DNA from: Streptomyces soli
Lineage (GTDB): Bacteria > Actinomycetota > Actinomycetes > Streptomycetales > Streptomycetaceae
NCBI RefSeq assembly: GCF_003999195.1
Contig: NZ_RJVR01000259.1
Location: forward strand, 56,750-120,749
Length of the DNA stretch: 64,000 nt
Direction of reading: 5' to 3'
The translations under genes were made by a program, and so were the position numbers. The notes beneath the pieces were generated by a model, which was not told the DNA's origin, ran no database searches, and was given only the letters and a program-made list of their open reading frames with translations. Below, piece after piece: positions 43,113-51,428 of this stretch (within the stretch, counting starts at the first letter, position 1; each line of letters begins with the position of its first letter).

Positions 43113-43371
43113 GACCGGTCTCCTCAGGGGGTAGTAGACAGGTGGCGTACCACCACCGCCATACTCAACCCCAGCCGCTTGGCAGAGGGCTGGAAGAAAC
43201 CCGGGAGTTTGCTGGGAACGCGGATCCATCACGCCGGCATCACATGTAACGTTTCGCACCCTTATGAGGCATTCATCCAGGGTGACGGCCGACCACGGTG
43301 GGCGGCGGCCCCCAGGAAACCCCAGGAAAGCTGCCAGGAGTTGGACAAGCCGGGCGGCCACTCTCGCTGCC

Positions 43372-44634
43372 ATGAGAGTCCTTCCACGACGGCGCAAGGC
43401 CGTCTTGATGAACTCGGTGCTCGGCGTGGTGCTCGTGGCAGCCGCCACGGGTGCCTACGCGGCCGTCAACAGTGACAGCACCGCCAAGGCCCCCACCGGT
43501 TCACGTACGGTTACGGTCGCCAAGGGCAGCGTCCTGGCAACGGTCTCCGGCTCGGGATCACTGATCTCCCCCAATGACGCCGCAGCCGACTTCGTCACCG
43601 GCGGCACCCTGACGAAGGTGGAGGTCAGCCCTGGTGACAAGGTCACCAAGGGTCAGGTACTGGCGAAGGTCGACAAGACCACGGCCGACCAGACCCTCAC
43701 CGAGGCGGAGGCGTCCCTGACCGCCGCCCAGGCCAGCCTGACCAAGGCTGAAGCCGGCCAGACGCCCGCCGCCACCCAGACCGATCCGTCACCCAGCGCG
43801 TCGGTCGACGCGTCCGCGGTCGCCCAGGCGCAGGCCCAGGTGGCGCAGGCCCAGGACGGGGTGGACACGGCACAGGCAGCGGTGGACGGTACGACGCTGA
43901 AGGCCCCGGTCAGCGGCACGGTGGCGTCGGTGGCCGCCGCGGTCGGCCAGACCGTCTCCGGTACGAGCGGCTCGGGCTCCAGCGGCTCGTCGTCCTCGAC
44001 TTCCTCCTCCACGTCCACCTCCTCGTCCCCGAGCGGCTTCATCGTCATCACCAACCCCAAGGGGATGCAGGTGACGGCTGACTTCTCCGAGTCGGACGCG
44101 CTGAAGCTGAAGGCGGGACAGGCCGCCACGGTGACCTTGAACGCCCAATCGAACAAGACCCTCAACGCCAAGGTGCTCTCGGTCAGTTCGCTGCCGGCCA
44201 CCAGCACCAGCAGCAGCGGGTCGGGCGGGTCGGGCAGCAGCAGCGCCGTGCAGTACGCGGCCACCCTTGCCGTCGACGGTTCGACCAGCGGCCTGCGGAC
44301 CGGGATGAGCGCCAGCATCCAAGTGGTCACCGGTGAGGTGTCCAACGCGTTGTACGTCTCGGCCGCCGCTGTCAGCGGTACGGGCAGCAACCGTACCGTC
44401 ACCGTGGTGAAGCAGGACGGCAGCACCCAGGTCGTCAACGTCACCGTGGGACTTCAGGGTGACACCAATGACGAGATCACCAGCGGCCTGACCCAGGGCG
44501 AGCAGGTGCAGATCAAGAGCGTCGCTTCCACGGGCACCAACGGCTTCCCCGGCGGCGGCTTCCCCGGCGGCGGCGGTGCCGGCGGCCGTGGCGGTGCCGG
44601 TGGCGTCGGCGGCGGCGGCGGAGCCCGAGGATGA
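43372..44634 (+). CDS. MacA-like efflux adaptor (HlyD/RND membrane-fusion fold)
   Basis: A 420-residue adaptor: one N-terminal membrane anchor (SVLGVVLVAAATGAYAAV), barrel-sandwich lipoyl halves (GGTLTKVEVSPGDKVTKGQVLAKVD and APVSGTVASVAAAVGQTV), a helical hairpin (TLTEAEASLTAAQASLTKAEA), a beta-barrel domain (VQVVTGEVSNALYVSAAAV) and a Gly-rich C-terminus. ATG 43372 is chosen because the membrane anchor then starts near residue 13; upstream codons in the open frame are not protein-like. In a single-membrane actinobacterium such adaptors assist MacB-type ABC proteins at the cell surface. It overlaps the ATPase gene (ATGA). Confidence 0.88.
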   Translation: MRVLPRRRKAVLMNSVLGVVLVAAATGAYAAVNSDSTAKAPTGSRTVTVAKGSVLATVSGSGSLISPNDAAADFVTGGTLTKVEVSPGDKVTKGQVLAKVDKTTADQTLTEAEASLTAAQASLTKAEAGQTPAATQTDPSPSASVDASAVAQAQAQVAQAQDGVDTAQAAVDGTTLKAPVSGTVASVAAAVGQTVSGTSGSGSSGSSSSTSSSTSTSSSPSGFIVITNPKGMQVTADFSESDALKLKAGQAATVTLNAQSNKTLNAKVLSVSSLPATSTSSSGSGGSGSSSAVQYAATLAVDGSTSGLRTGMSASIQVVTGEVSNALYVSAAAVSGTGSNRTVTVVKQDGSTQVVNVTVGLQGDTNDEITSGLTQGEQVQIKSVASTGTNGFPGGGFPGGGGAGGRGGAGGVGGGGGARG

Positions 44635-45635
44635 GCCCGCTGCTACGCCGACGGCGTACGACGGAGACCGGGCCGGCCGAGGTGGGACCTCTCGAAGAGG
44701 GACCTGTCGAGGTGGGCCTGGCCGAGCCGGGCCCGTGGGGTCCGGCACCGGTCATCGAGGTGCGGTCGCTGGTGAAGAGTTACGGTGAGGGCGAAGGGGC
44801 TGTGCACGCACTGTCCGGCCCCGTGGACCCGGTCACCGGCGACCGGGCCGGGGTCGACCTGACCGTGATGCAAGGCGACCTGGTCGCCATCATGGGCAGT
44901 TCCGGGTCCGGCAAGTCCACGCTGATGAACATTGTGGGCTGTCTGGACGTGCCGACCTCCGGCCGGTATCTGCTGGACGGTATCGATGTGGGCGGCCTGG
45001 ACGAGAGCCAGTTGTCACTGGTGCGTAACCGCAAGATCGGTTTCATCTTCCAGTCGTTCAACCTGGTGCCGCGTACGACCGCACTCGCCCAGGTCGAGCT
45101 GCCGCTGGCCTACGCCGGGGTGAAATCGGCGGAACGCCGCCGCCGGGCGGTGGCCGCGCTCAGCGTGGTGGGGCTCGCCGACCGGCTCGATCACCGGCCC
45201 AACGAGCTCTCCGGCGGCCAGCAGCAACGTGTAGCGGTCGCCCGCGCCCTGGTCACCTCGCCGGCCATGCTGCTGGCCGACGAGCCGACCGGAAATCTCG
45301 ACAGTCGCAGCACCGACGAGGTGCTGGGCATCATCGACCGGCTCAACGCCACGGGACGCACCGTGGTGCTGATCACCCACGAGGACGAGGTGGCCCGGCA
45401 CGCCAAGCGCGTGATCCGGCTGGTGGACGGCAAGGTCGTCAACGACGTACGGCAGGCCCCGGTGGACGGCCTGCCGCCCGCCCTGCGGGACCCGGACGGC
45501 TTCGCCCACGCGCACGCGGACGCGATGCAGATCACTGAGCAGTACACGACTCAGCAGTTCGCCCAGCCTGCCGCCCAGCCGGCCGTGCCACAGACCGCCC
45601 TGCTGGATACGACGCTCGGGAGTGAGCAGCGGTGA
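44631..45635 (+). CDS. MacB-type ABC transporter ATP-binding protein
   Basis: A 334-residue ATPase of the LolD/MacB group: IMGSSGSGKSTLMNIVGCLD (Walker A), LSGGQQQRVAVARALV, LLADEPTGNLDSRS (Walker B) and LITHEDEVARHAKRVI. It is longer than usual at both ends: about 40 acidic residues precede the ABC domain and a Gln/Ala-rich tail of about 50 follows. The GEGEGAVHALSGPVDPVTGDRAGVDL insertion after the first strand is also longer than normal. It overlaps the permease gene. Confidence 0.92.
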   Translation: MSPLLRRRRTTETGPAEVGPLEEGPVEVGLAEPGPWGPAPVIEVRSLVKSYGEGEGAVHALSGPVDPVTGDRAGVDLTVMQGDLVAIMGSSGSGKSTLMNIVGCLDVPTSGRYLLDGIDVGGLDESQLSLVRNRKIGFIFQSFNLVPRTTALAQVELPLAYAGVKSAERRRRAVAALSVVGLADRLDHRPNELSGGQQQRVAVARALVTSPAMLLADEPTGNLDSRSTDEVLGIIDRLNATGRTVVLITHEDEVARHAKRVIRLVDGKVVNDVRQAPVDGLPPALRDPDGFAHAHADAMQITEQYTTQQFAQPAAQPAVPQTALLDTTLGSEQR

Positions 45636-46840
45636 ATCCTTTCGAGACCCTGCGGTTCGCGATTGCGGGCCTGGCGGCCAACAAGGTGCGCTCCGCGCTG
45701 ACCATGCTCGGTGTCCTCATCGGCGTGGCCGCGGTCATTCTGTTGCTGGCGGTCGGCAACGGCTCCTCGCAGGCGGTGAAGGCCTCCATCGAGAAGCTGG
45801 GCACCAACGCGCTGACGATCTCCTCCGGCAGCAACGGCACCTCAAGCACCGCGATCACGATCAAGCCGCTCACCCTGGACGATGCCAAAGCCCTGGCCGA
45901 CCCCAAGCAGGCACCGGACATCAAGTCCGTCTCCCCCGAGGTCTCCACTTCCCAGACCGCGATCTACAACGGCACCTCGCACACCGTCAGCCAGGTCGTC
46001 GGCACCTACCCCGCCTACTTCGAGGGGTCGAACAGCAAGGTCGTCAAGGGCGACTACTTCAGTAACGACGACGTCCTCAACTCCCGCAAGGTCGCAGTCA
46101 TCGGCTCCACCACGGCCACCGACGTGTTCGGCACCACGGATCCGATCGGCAAGACCATGGTGCTCGGCGGCACACCGTTCACCATCGTGGGTGAACTGGC
46201 CACCAAGGGCGGCAGCGGATTCCAGGATCCGGACGACGTGGTGATCGCACCTCTGCCCACGGTGCAGAACGCGTTCAGCGGTTTCGGCTCCCTCAACCAG
46301 ATCCTCGTGGAAGCCGTGTCAGCCGACGCGACCACCCCGGCGCAGAGCGAGATCACCACCGTCCTGATGGGGAAGCACGGCATCACCAACGCGAACGCGC
46401 TGGACTTCCGGGTCAGCAGCCAGACCTCGCTGCTGACCACCCAGGCTGCCACCACCTCCACCTTCACCGTCCTGCTCGGCGCGGTGGCCGCCATCTCCCT
46501 GCTGGTCGGCGGGATCGGCATCACCAACATCATGCTGGTGACCGTGACCGAGCGGACCCGGGAGATCGGTATCCGCAAGGCGATCGGCGCGCCCAAGGGC
46601 GTCATCCTCGGGCAGTTCCTGACCGAGTCCACACTGCTGTCGCTGATCGGTGGCGGCCTGGGGGTCGCCATCGGGCTGCTCGGATCCCGGTTCAGCATCG
46701 CCGGCATCAAACCAGTGATCATCCCCGCGTCCGTCTACGGCGCTCTCGGAATCGCCGTGGCCATCGGCCTGTTCTTCGGCAGCTACCCGGCGAACCGGGC
46801 CGCGAGCCTGCGACCTATCGAGGCGCTACGACACGAGTGA
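45632..46840 (+). CDS. MacB-type ABC transporter permease (FtsX domain)
   Basis: A 402-residue permease that starts with GTG 45632 inside the GTGA overlap. One N-terminal helix (ALTMLGVLIGVAAVILLLAVGN), a large extracytoplasmic MacB-core domain (residues about 50-270), then three helices with the FtsX signature TERTREIGIRKAIGAPKGVIL and SYPANRAASLRPIEALRHE at the end. With the ATPase and adaptor it forms a mechanotransmission-type exporter, possibly for peptides or antibiotics. Confidence 0.93.
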   Translation: MNPFETLRFAIAGLAANKVRSALTMLGVLIGVAAVILLLAVGNGSSQAVKASIEKLGTNALTISSGSNGTSSTAITIKPLTLDDAKALADPKQAPDIKSVSPEVSTSQTAIYNGTSHTVSQVVGTYPAYFEGSNSKVVKGDYFSNDDVLNSRKVAVIGSTTATDVFGTTDPIGKTMVLGGTPFTIVGELATKGGSGFQDPDDVVIAPLPTVQNAFSGFGSLNQILVEAVSADATTPAQSEITTVLMGKHGITNANALDFRVSSQTSLLTTQAATTSTFTVLLGAVAAISLLVGGIGITNIMLVTVTERTREIGIRKAIGAPKGVILGQFLTESTLLSLIGGGLGVAIGLLGSRFSIAGIKPVIIPASVYGALGIAVAIGLFFGSYPANRAASLRPIEALRHE

Positions 46841-46898
46841 CCCGGCACCACCAGCGCCCCGCGACGACGATCCACCGTATGGACAGGAGTACCCGGAC

Positions 46899-47591
46899 AT
46901 GGCCCGACACCGCCATCTTGTGAAGGCTGCTGCCGACCGCGAACCCGACGCCACCCCGGCGCTGCCGGACGCGCCCGATTTTGGTGACCAATCCGAAAAC
47001 GTTTACCAGCCCGAGGAACAGCCCGAGGACGTGCTCGCCGATCCTCCGGACATGCGGGACATCAGCGCCGAGCTGAACGCCCCGCCCCGTCGCAAGCTGC
47101 CGTGGCCCACTCTGCTGCTGACCAGCGGGGTCGTCGCGGTGCTGGCCTTCACCGGCGGCGTGCTGGTGGAGAAGGGCCAGTCGTCCGGCTCCTCCGCGCC
47201 GGGCGGCGGTGCCGCGGCGGGCGGCGCGCGCTTCGGTGGCGCCGGTGGCCCCGGGGCAGGCGGGGCAGGCGGACAGGCGCCCGGTGGCGGCAATGCCGCC
47301 GGCGCCGGAAGCGGAATGACGGCCGGCACCGTCAAGGTGGTCGACGGCAGCACGATCTACGTCACCGACGCCCAGGGCAACATCATCAAGGTGAATACCG
47401 GCAAGTCCACCCAGGTCAGCGTGGCCAAGAACGGCAAGGTCTCCGACCTGAAGCCCGGCCAGACCGTCACCGTGCGCGGCAGCCAGAGCTCCTCCGGCGA
47501 CATCACCGCGACTACGGTGACAGAGGGCGGCAGCACCCCCGGAGGGTTCGGCGGCAGAGGCGGGCAGCCAAGCGCCAGCTCCGGGGGTTGA
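46899..47591 (+). CDS. membrane-anchored Gly-rich protein with DUF5666-like domain
   Basis: A 230-residue protein with an acidic cytoplasmic head (DQSENVYQPEEQPEDVLADPP), one membrane helix (LPWPTLLLTSGVVAVLAFTGGVLVE read in parts), a long Gly/Ala-rich linker, and a C-terminal small beta domain (GTVKVVDGSTIYVTDAQGN, KVSDLKPGQTVTVRGSQSSS) like DUF5666 OB-type folds. It follows the MacB permease by 58 bases and precedes the response regulator, so it is part of the same efflux/signalling set. Its role is unknown; a surface scaffold or ligand-binding subunit is possible. Confidence 0.8.
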   Translation: MARHRHLVKAAADREPDATPALPDAPDFGDQSENVYQPEEQPEDVLADPPDMRDISAELNAPPRRKLPWPTLLLTSGVVAVLAFTGGVLVEKGQSSGSSAPGGGAAAGGARFGGAGGPGAGGAGGQAPGGGNAAGAGSGMTAGTVKVVDGSTIYVTDAQGNIIKVNTGKSTQVSVAKNGKVSDLKPGQTVTVRGSQSSSGDITATTVTEGGSTPGGFGGRGGQPSASSGG

Positions 47592-47652
47592 TGCCGCACA
47601 TATGCGGTGAGAGGTAGCGTTCATCAGCACTTTCGAACACACCAGAGGCCAG

Positions 47653-48393
47653 ATGAACACAGACGCGCCCGAGGCCAGCCTGCTGGTTGTCGAGGACGAA
47701 CCCAACATCAGGGAGCTGCTGGCGGCATCCCTGCGCTTCGTCGGGTTCGAGGTGGTCTCTGCGGCGACCGGTGCCGAGGCACTGGCAGCGGTCGCCGCAG
47801 AACCCCCTGACCTGGTGGTTTTGGACGTGATGCTGCCGGACATGGACGGTTTCACCGTGGTGAAGCGGCTGCGTGAGGACTTCGCCGCCTACAGTCGGAC
47901 AGGCGCCGGCACCCGCGAGCATCTGCCCGTCCTGTTCCTTACCGCCAAGGACGGCATCGACGACAAGGTCAGCGGCCTGACCGCCGGAGGGGACGACTAC
48001 GTCACCAAACCCTTCAGCCTTGAAGAGCTGATCGCCCGCATCCGGGCCGTCCTGCGCCGCACCGGCGGTCCGGACAACAACGGCACCCTGATGGTCGACG
48101 ACCTCGAGCTCGATCCCGTCGGCCATCAGGTGCTGCGCTCCGGCCGCCAGGTCCCGCTGTCCCCCACCGAGTTCAAACTGCTCGAATACCTCATGGTCAA
48201 CGCCGGCCGGGTGCTGTCCAAACCGCAGATCGTCGACCATGTCTGGGCGTACGACTTCGGCGGCGACCTCAGTATCGTCGAGTCGTACATCTCCTATCTG
48301 CGCCGCAAGGTCGACTCCGGTGAGCGCGGCGCCGCCAAACTCATCCACACCGTGCGCGGCGTCGGGTACGTGCTGCGCCGCCCGCACGGATGA
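47653..48393 (+). CDS. OmpR/PhoB family response regulator
   Basis: A 246-residue response regulator. The receiver has VVEDEPNIRELLAASL, phospho-acceptor VVLDVMLPDMDGF and FLTAKDGIDDKVSGL (an extra loop, EDFAAYSRTGAGTREHLP, is inserted before it, longer than usual), and the C-terminal winged helix has LSPTEFKLLEYLMVN and VESYISYLRRKVD. It is coupled to the kinase gene by an ATGA overlap and follows the efflux genes, which it probably regulates. Confidence 0.94.
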   Translation: MNTDAPEASLLVVEDEPNIRELLAASLRFVGFEVVSAATGAEALAAVAAEPPDLVVLDVMLPDMDGFTVVKRLREDFAAYSRTGAGTREHLPVLFLTAKDGIDDKVSGLTAGGDDYVTKPFSLEELIARIRAVLRRTGGPDNNGTLMVDDLELDPVGHQVLRSGRQVPLSPTEFKLLEYLMVNAGRVLSKPQIVDHVWAYDFGGDLSIVESYISYLRRKVDSGERGAAKLIHTVRGVGYVLRRPHG

Positions 48394-49907
48394 CGGCGAT
48401 GCGTTCCCGGTTGGCCCGTTGGACGCGTGCCTGGCGGCCGCCGACACTCTCCCTGCGGTCCATGCGCTCCCGGCTCGTCCTGATGTCCGTCGTGCTGGTC
48501 GCGGTCGGCCTCGGCGTGAGCGACACCGTGGTGCTCAGCCTGGTCCGGGGCGATCTCGTTCAGCGCGTCGACCAGCAGCTCAAAAGGTTCGGCGGCCCGT
48601 TGACGCGCCGGATCGCGACCGACGGTCGTCGCCCGTCTCCGTCGGACGCGCAGGAGAAGGGCATCGGCAGCCCCTGGCTGCCCAGCCAGTACGTGGTCTC
48701 CTTCGTCGGCGCCGACGGCAAGATCTCCCAGCAGTTGAGCGTCCCGGTCTCCCCCAGTGACCCCCGTCCGCAGTGGCCGGTCATGGATGCCGCCCAGGTG
48801 CGCGCCCGCACCGGCATCCCCTTTGACGTCCCCAGCGACCACGGCGACAGTGAGTGGCGGGTGCTGATCCTCGCCGTCCCCGAGGCCACCGCCCGGCACC
48901 TCCCCGCCAGGGTCGTGGTGGCGGTCTCCCTCCACGACGTGACCTCCACGACCGCCAGCCTGAGCGCGGAGTTCGAGCTGATCGGGGCGGTCGTGGCGGC
49001 GCTGCTGGGCCTGGCCGGGTGGTTCTCGGTACGGGCCGGACTGCGGCCGCTGCACCGTATCGAGGCCACCGCCACCGAGATCGCCGCCGGGCGCCCGCTG
49101 TCGCACCGGATGCCGCACGCCTCAACACGTACCGAAGCCGGAAGGCTGTCCACCGCGCTCAACATCATGCTCGAACGGATCGAGTCCGCCTTTGCCGCCC
49201 GCGCCGAATCCGAGGCCCGCATGCGGCGCTTCATCGCCGACGCCAGCCACGAACTGCGCACTCCGCTCGCCGGCATCCGCGGCTTCGCGGAGTTGTACCG
49301 GATGGGTGGGCTGCCCAACCAGGCCGACGTCAAGCGCACGATGGCTCGCATCGAGAACGAGGCGGTACGGATGGGCGGCCTGGTCGAGGATCTGCTCACC
49401 CTGGCCCGCGCCGACGAAAGCCGTCCCCTGCAGCTCGCCCCGATGGATCTGCGCACTCTCGCCGTCGACGCCCTGCACGACACCACGGCCCTGGACGCCA
49501 CCCGCCCGGTCTCCCTCACCGGACCCGGCGGCGACAGCCCGTCGGCCCCCGCCCTCGTCCTCGGCGACGAGGCCCGCCTGCGCCAGGTCGTCGCCAACCT
49601 GGTCGGCAACGCCGTAGCCCACACCCCGCCCGGCACCTCCATACGTATCGGCGTCGGCTCCGACAACGGCCACGGCCTCATCGAAGTCGCCGACCAGGGC
49701 CCGGGCCTCCAACCCGAACAGGCCACCCGGGTCTTCGAACGCTTCTACCGCGTGGATGCCTCCCGCACCCGCCGCGAGGGCGGCGGCGCCGGCCTCGGCC
49801 TCGCCATCGTCACCGCGCTTGTGACCGCACACAACGGCCACGTCGACGTGACCAGCACCCCAGGAAAAGGCGCGACCTTCCGCGTACGCATCCCATCGGC
49901 CGAATGA
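48390..49907 (+). CDS. sensor histidine kinase
   Basis: A 505-residue two-helix kinase: first membrane segment LVLMSVVLVAVGLGVSDTVVLSL, an extracytoplasmic domain of about 130 residues, second helix AVVAALLGLAGWFSV, HAMP, the phospho-acceptor FIADASHELRTPLAG, and a full HATPase_c domain (NLVGNAVAHT, DQGPGL, GGGAGLGLAI). The nearby MacA/MacB pump suggests that it senses envelope stress or an antibacterial peptide. Partner is the response regulator just upstream. Confidence 0.94.
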   Translation: MTAMRSRLARWTRAWRPPTLSLRSMRSRLVLMSVVLVAVGLGVSDTVVLSLVRGDLVQRVDQQLKRFGGPLTRRIATDGRRPSPSDAQEKGIGSPWLPSQYVVSFVGADGKISQQLSVPVSPSDPRPQWPVMDAAQVRARTGIPFDVPSDHGDSEWRVLILAVPEATARHLPARVVVAVSLHDVTSTTASLSAEFELIGAVVAALLGLAGWFSVRAGLRPLHRIEATATEIAAGRPLSHRMPHASTRTEAGRLSTALNIMLERIESAFAARAESEARMRRFIADASHELRTPLAGIRGFAELYRMGGLPNQADVKRTMARIENEAVRMGGLVEDLLTLARADESRPLQLAPMDLRTLAVDALHDTTALDATRPVSLTGPGGDSPSAPALVLGDEARLRQVVANLVGNAVAHTPPGTSIRIGVGSDNGHGLIEVADQGPGLQPEQATRVFERFYRVDASRTRREGGGAGLGLAIVTALVTAHNGHVDVTSTPGKGATFRVRIPSAE

Positions 49908-50163
49908 AGCCAGTACGTTCAGGTAAGTTTGCGCCAACGTTCAATTCCCCCGGCTCTCCATTTTGCTAGATCTTACGGAATATCCGGAATGCCGTTTTGA
50001 GGGAATGCCTGAATGTGAGATTTTCCTTGCATCCGCCGCTGCCCCAGGCTAATTTGATGCCGCATCACACGGATGGAATTCCATCGCAAAAGACCAAGGA
50101 TCTCGACGCGAGGAATCCAGGCGCGGATCCTTGCCCCCCCACGTTTATTGTTGAGGAGTTGGT

Positions 50164-50985
50164 TTGCGCAGCATGCTGTCATCGAAGAAGAACATCGGGG
50201 AAACGGCGTCCGGCCCGAAGCGTTCGCGGAAGCTCCGCCGGTCCGCGCTCGCGAGTGCGCTCGGTGCCGTGGTCCTGGTCATGGCCCTCCCGACCAGTGC
50301 GAACGCCGACGTCCTCACGCTCCTGCCGCAGAACGCCGACGGGCTCGAGCAGACCTTCTCCCCCGCCTACGACTACGACGGCGACGGCTGCTACACCACC
50401 GCTGCCATCGGCGCCGACGGCACCATCAACCCCGGCCTGGCGCTGGGCGGGGACGTGAACGGCCGCTGCCACGACATGGCCCAGCTCAGCAACGCCAACA
50501 CGTACTCGCGCGAGAAGTGCAACAACGGCTGGTGCGCGGTCGTGTACGCCAGCTACTTCGAGAAGGACCAGGCCACGCTGGGGCCCGCGGCCATCGGGCA
50601 CCGCCACGACTGGGAGCACGTCGTGGTGTGGATCAACAACAACCAGGTCCAGTACGTGTCGGTGTCGCAGCACACCAGCTACGCGATTTCCGCCGCCTCG
50701 GGGGTGCGCTTCGACGGGACCCACCCGAAGATCGTCTACCACAAGGACGGCGCCTCGACCCACGACTTCCGCTTCGCCAACACCAACGACGAACCGGCGG
50801 AGAACGCCACCGGCAACTGGTTCTTCCCGCGCCTCGTCGGCTGGGAGGGCTACCCGGCCGGTTATCGCGACAAGCTCATGAGCGCCAATTTCGGCGATGC
50901 CACGATCAAAATCACGGACGGCTCCTTCAACTCCACCCTCTCCAACTCGATGCCTTCCGGAATCCCGTTCAACCCCAACGCGTGA
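50164..50985 (+). CDS. NPP1/NLP family necrosis-inducing-like secreted protein
   Basis: A 273-residue exported protein. After a basic n-region and hydrophobic stretch (ALASALGAVVLVMALPTSANA), the mature chain carries the NLP hallmark heptapeptide GHRHDWE (145-151) followed by HVVVW, the metal-coordinating crystal motif of NLP toxins, and four cysteines (76, 102, 119, 124) that can form two disulfides as in the bacterial/fungal two-disulfide types. TTG 50164 is chosen because GAGGAG (50153-50158) is five bases upstream; ATG 50173 would be too far. NLPs bind plant sphingolipids and lyse dicot membranes; in a soil actinobacterium the protein may act on plants or simply on plant residues. A hairpin follows. 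Confidence 0.93.
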   Translation: MRSMLSSKKNIGETASGPKRSRKLRRSALASALGAVVLVMALPTSANADVLTLLPQNADGLEQTFSPAYDYDGDGCYTTAAIGADGTINPGLALGGDVNGRCHDMAQLSNANTYSREKCNNGWCAVVYASYFEKDQATLGPAAIGHRHDWEHVVVWINNNQVQYVSVSQHTSYAISAASGVRFDGTHPKIVYHKDGASTHDFRFANTNDEPAENATGNWFFPRLVGWEGYPAGYRDKLMSANFGDATIKITDGSFNSTLSNSMPSGIPFNPNA

Positions 50986-51000
50986 CATAAGCGCCGAAGT

Positions 51001-51037
51001 CGGCGGCCGACCCCGTAAGCAGCGGGGTCGGCCGCCG
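51001..51037. terminator. bidirectional terminator hairpin
   Basis: A 15-bp perfect stem (CGGCGGCCGACCCCG and complement) with a seven-base loop lies between the NLP gene and the convergent permease remnant. Confidence 0.75.
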
Positions 51038-51040
51038 TCG

Positions 51041-51369
51041 TCATGCCGCGGGGAAAGCCTCCGGGAACTCGGTGCTCTCCTCGTCCCCGACCGCCGCCTC
51101 CACCTCGTCGGTGGTGAGTGCCAGCTGAACGGCGACGTAGTACACGGCGAGGCTGAAGGCGATGACCACCAGCAGGACCCACCAGTTTCCCAGGGTGATC
51201 GCCTGCTCGAAACCCTGCAGCGCGAAGACCACACCCGCCGGCAGCGCGGCGAACACTCCATGTGTTCCGTACGGTGCGAAGCCCCCACCGGCGGTGAAGT
51301 TCGAGGTGCGGAAGGTCAGCGACATCAGGACGACGACGGTCAGCAGCGGGACGAGCGTCTTCCACGATT
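51041..51369 (-). pseudogene. APC-type amino acid permease remnant with internal deletion
   Basis: The coding strand reads WKTLVPLLTVVVLMSLTF, then NFTAGGGFAPYGTHGVFAALPAG and VVFALQGFEQAI, which is the central helix of APC amino acid permeases, and then jumps directly to a final helix NWWVLLVVIAFSLAVYYVAVQLAL and a short acidic tail. About 200 residues between these parts and everything before them are missing. A frame from ATG 51325 is open (94 residues), but it cannot be a functional transporter. Confidence 0.65.
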
Positions 51370-51388
51370 CAAATCCTGGGCAAAACGC

Positions 51389-51422
51389 GGGACGGGGAGC
51401 GGCCCGGGCCGCTCCCCGTCCC
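51389..51422. terminator. terminator hairpin downstream of the sedolisin-like gene
   Basis: GGGACGGGGAGCGGCC and its exact complement form a continuous inverted repeat seven bases beyond the stop of the large peptidase gene. Confidence 0.75.
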
Positions 51423-51428
51423 AGGAGA

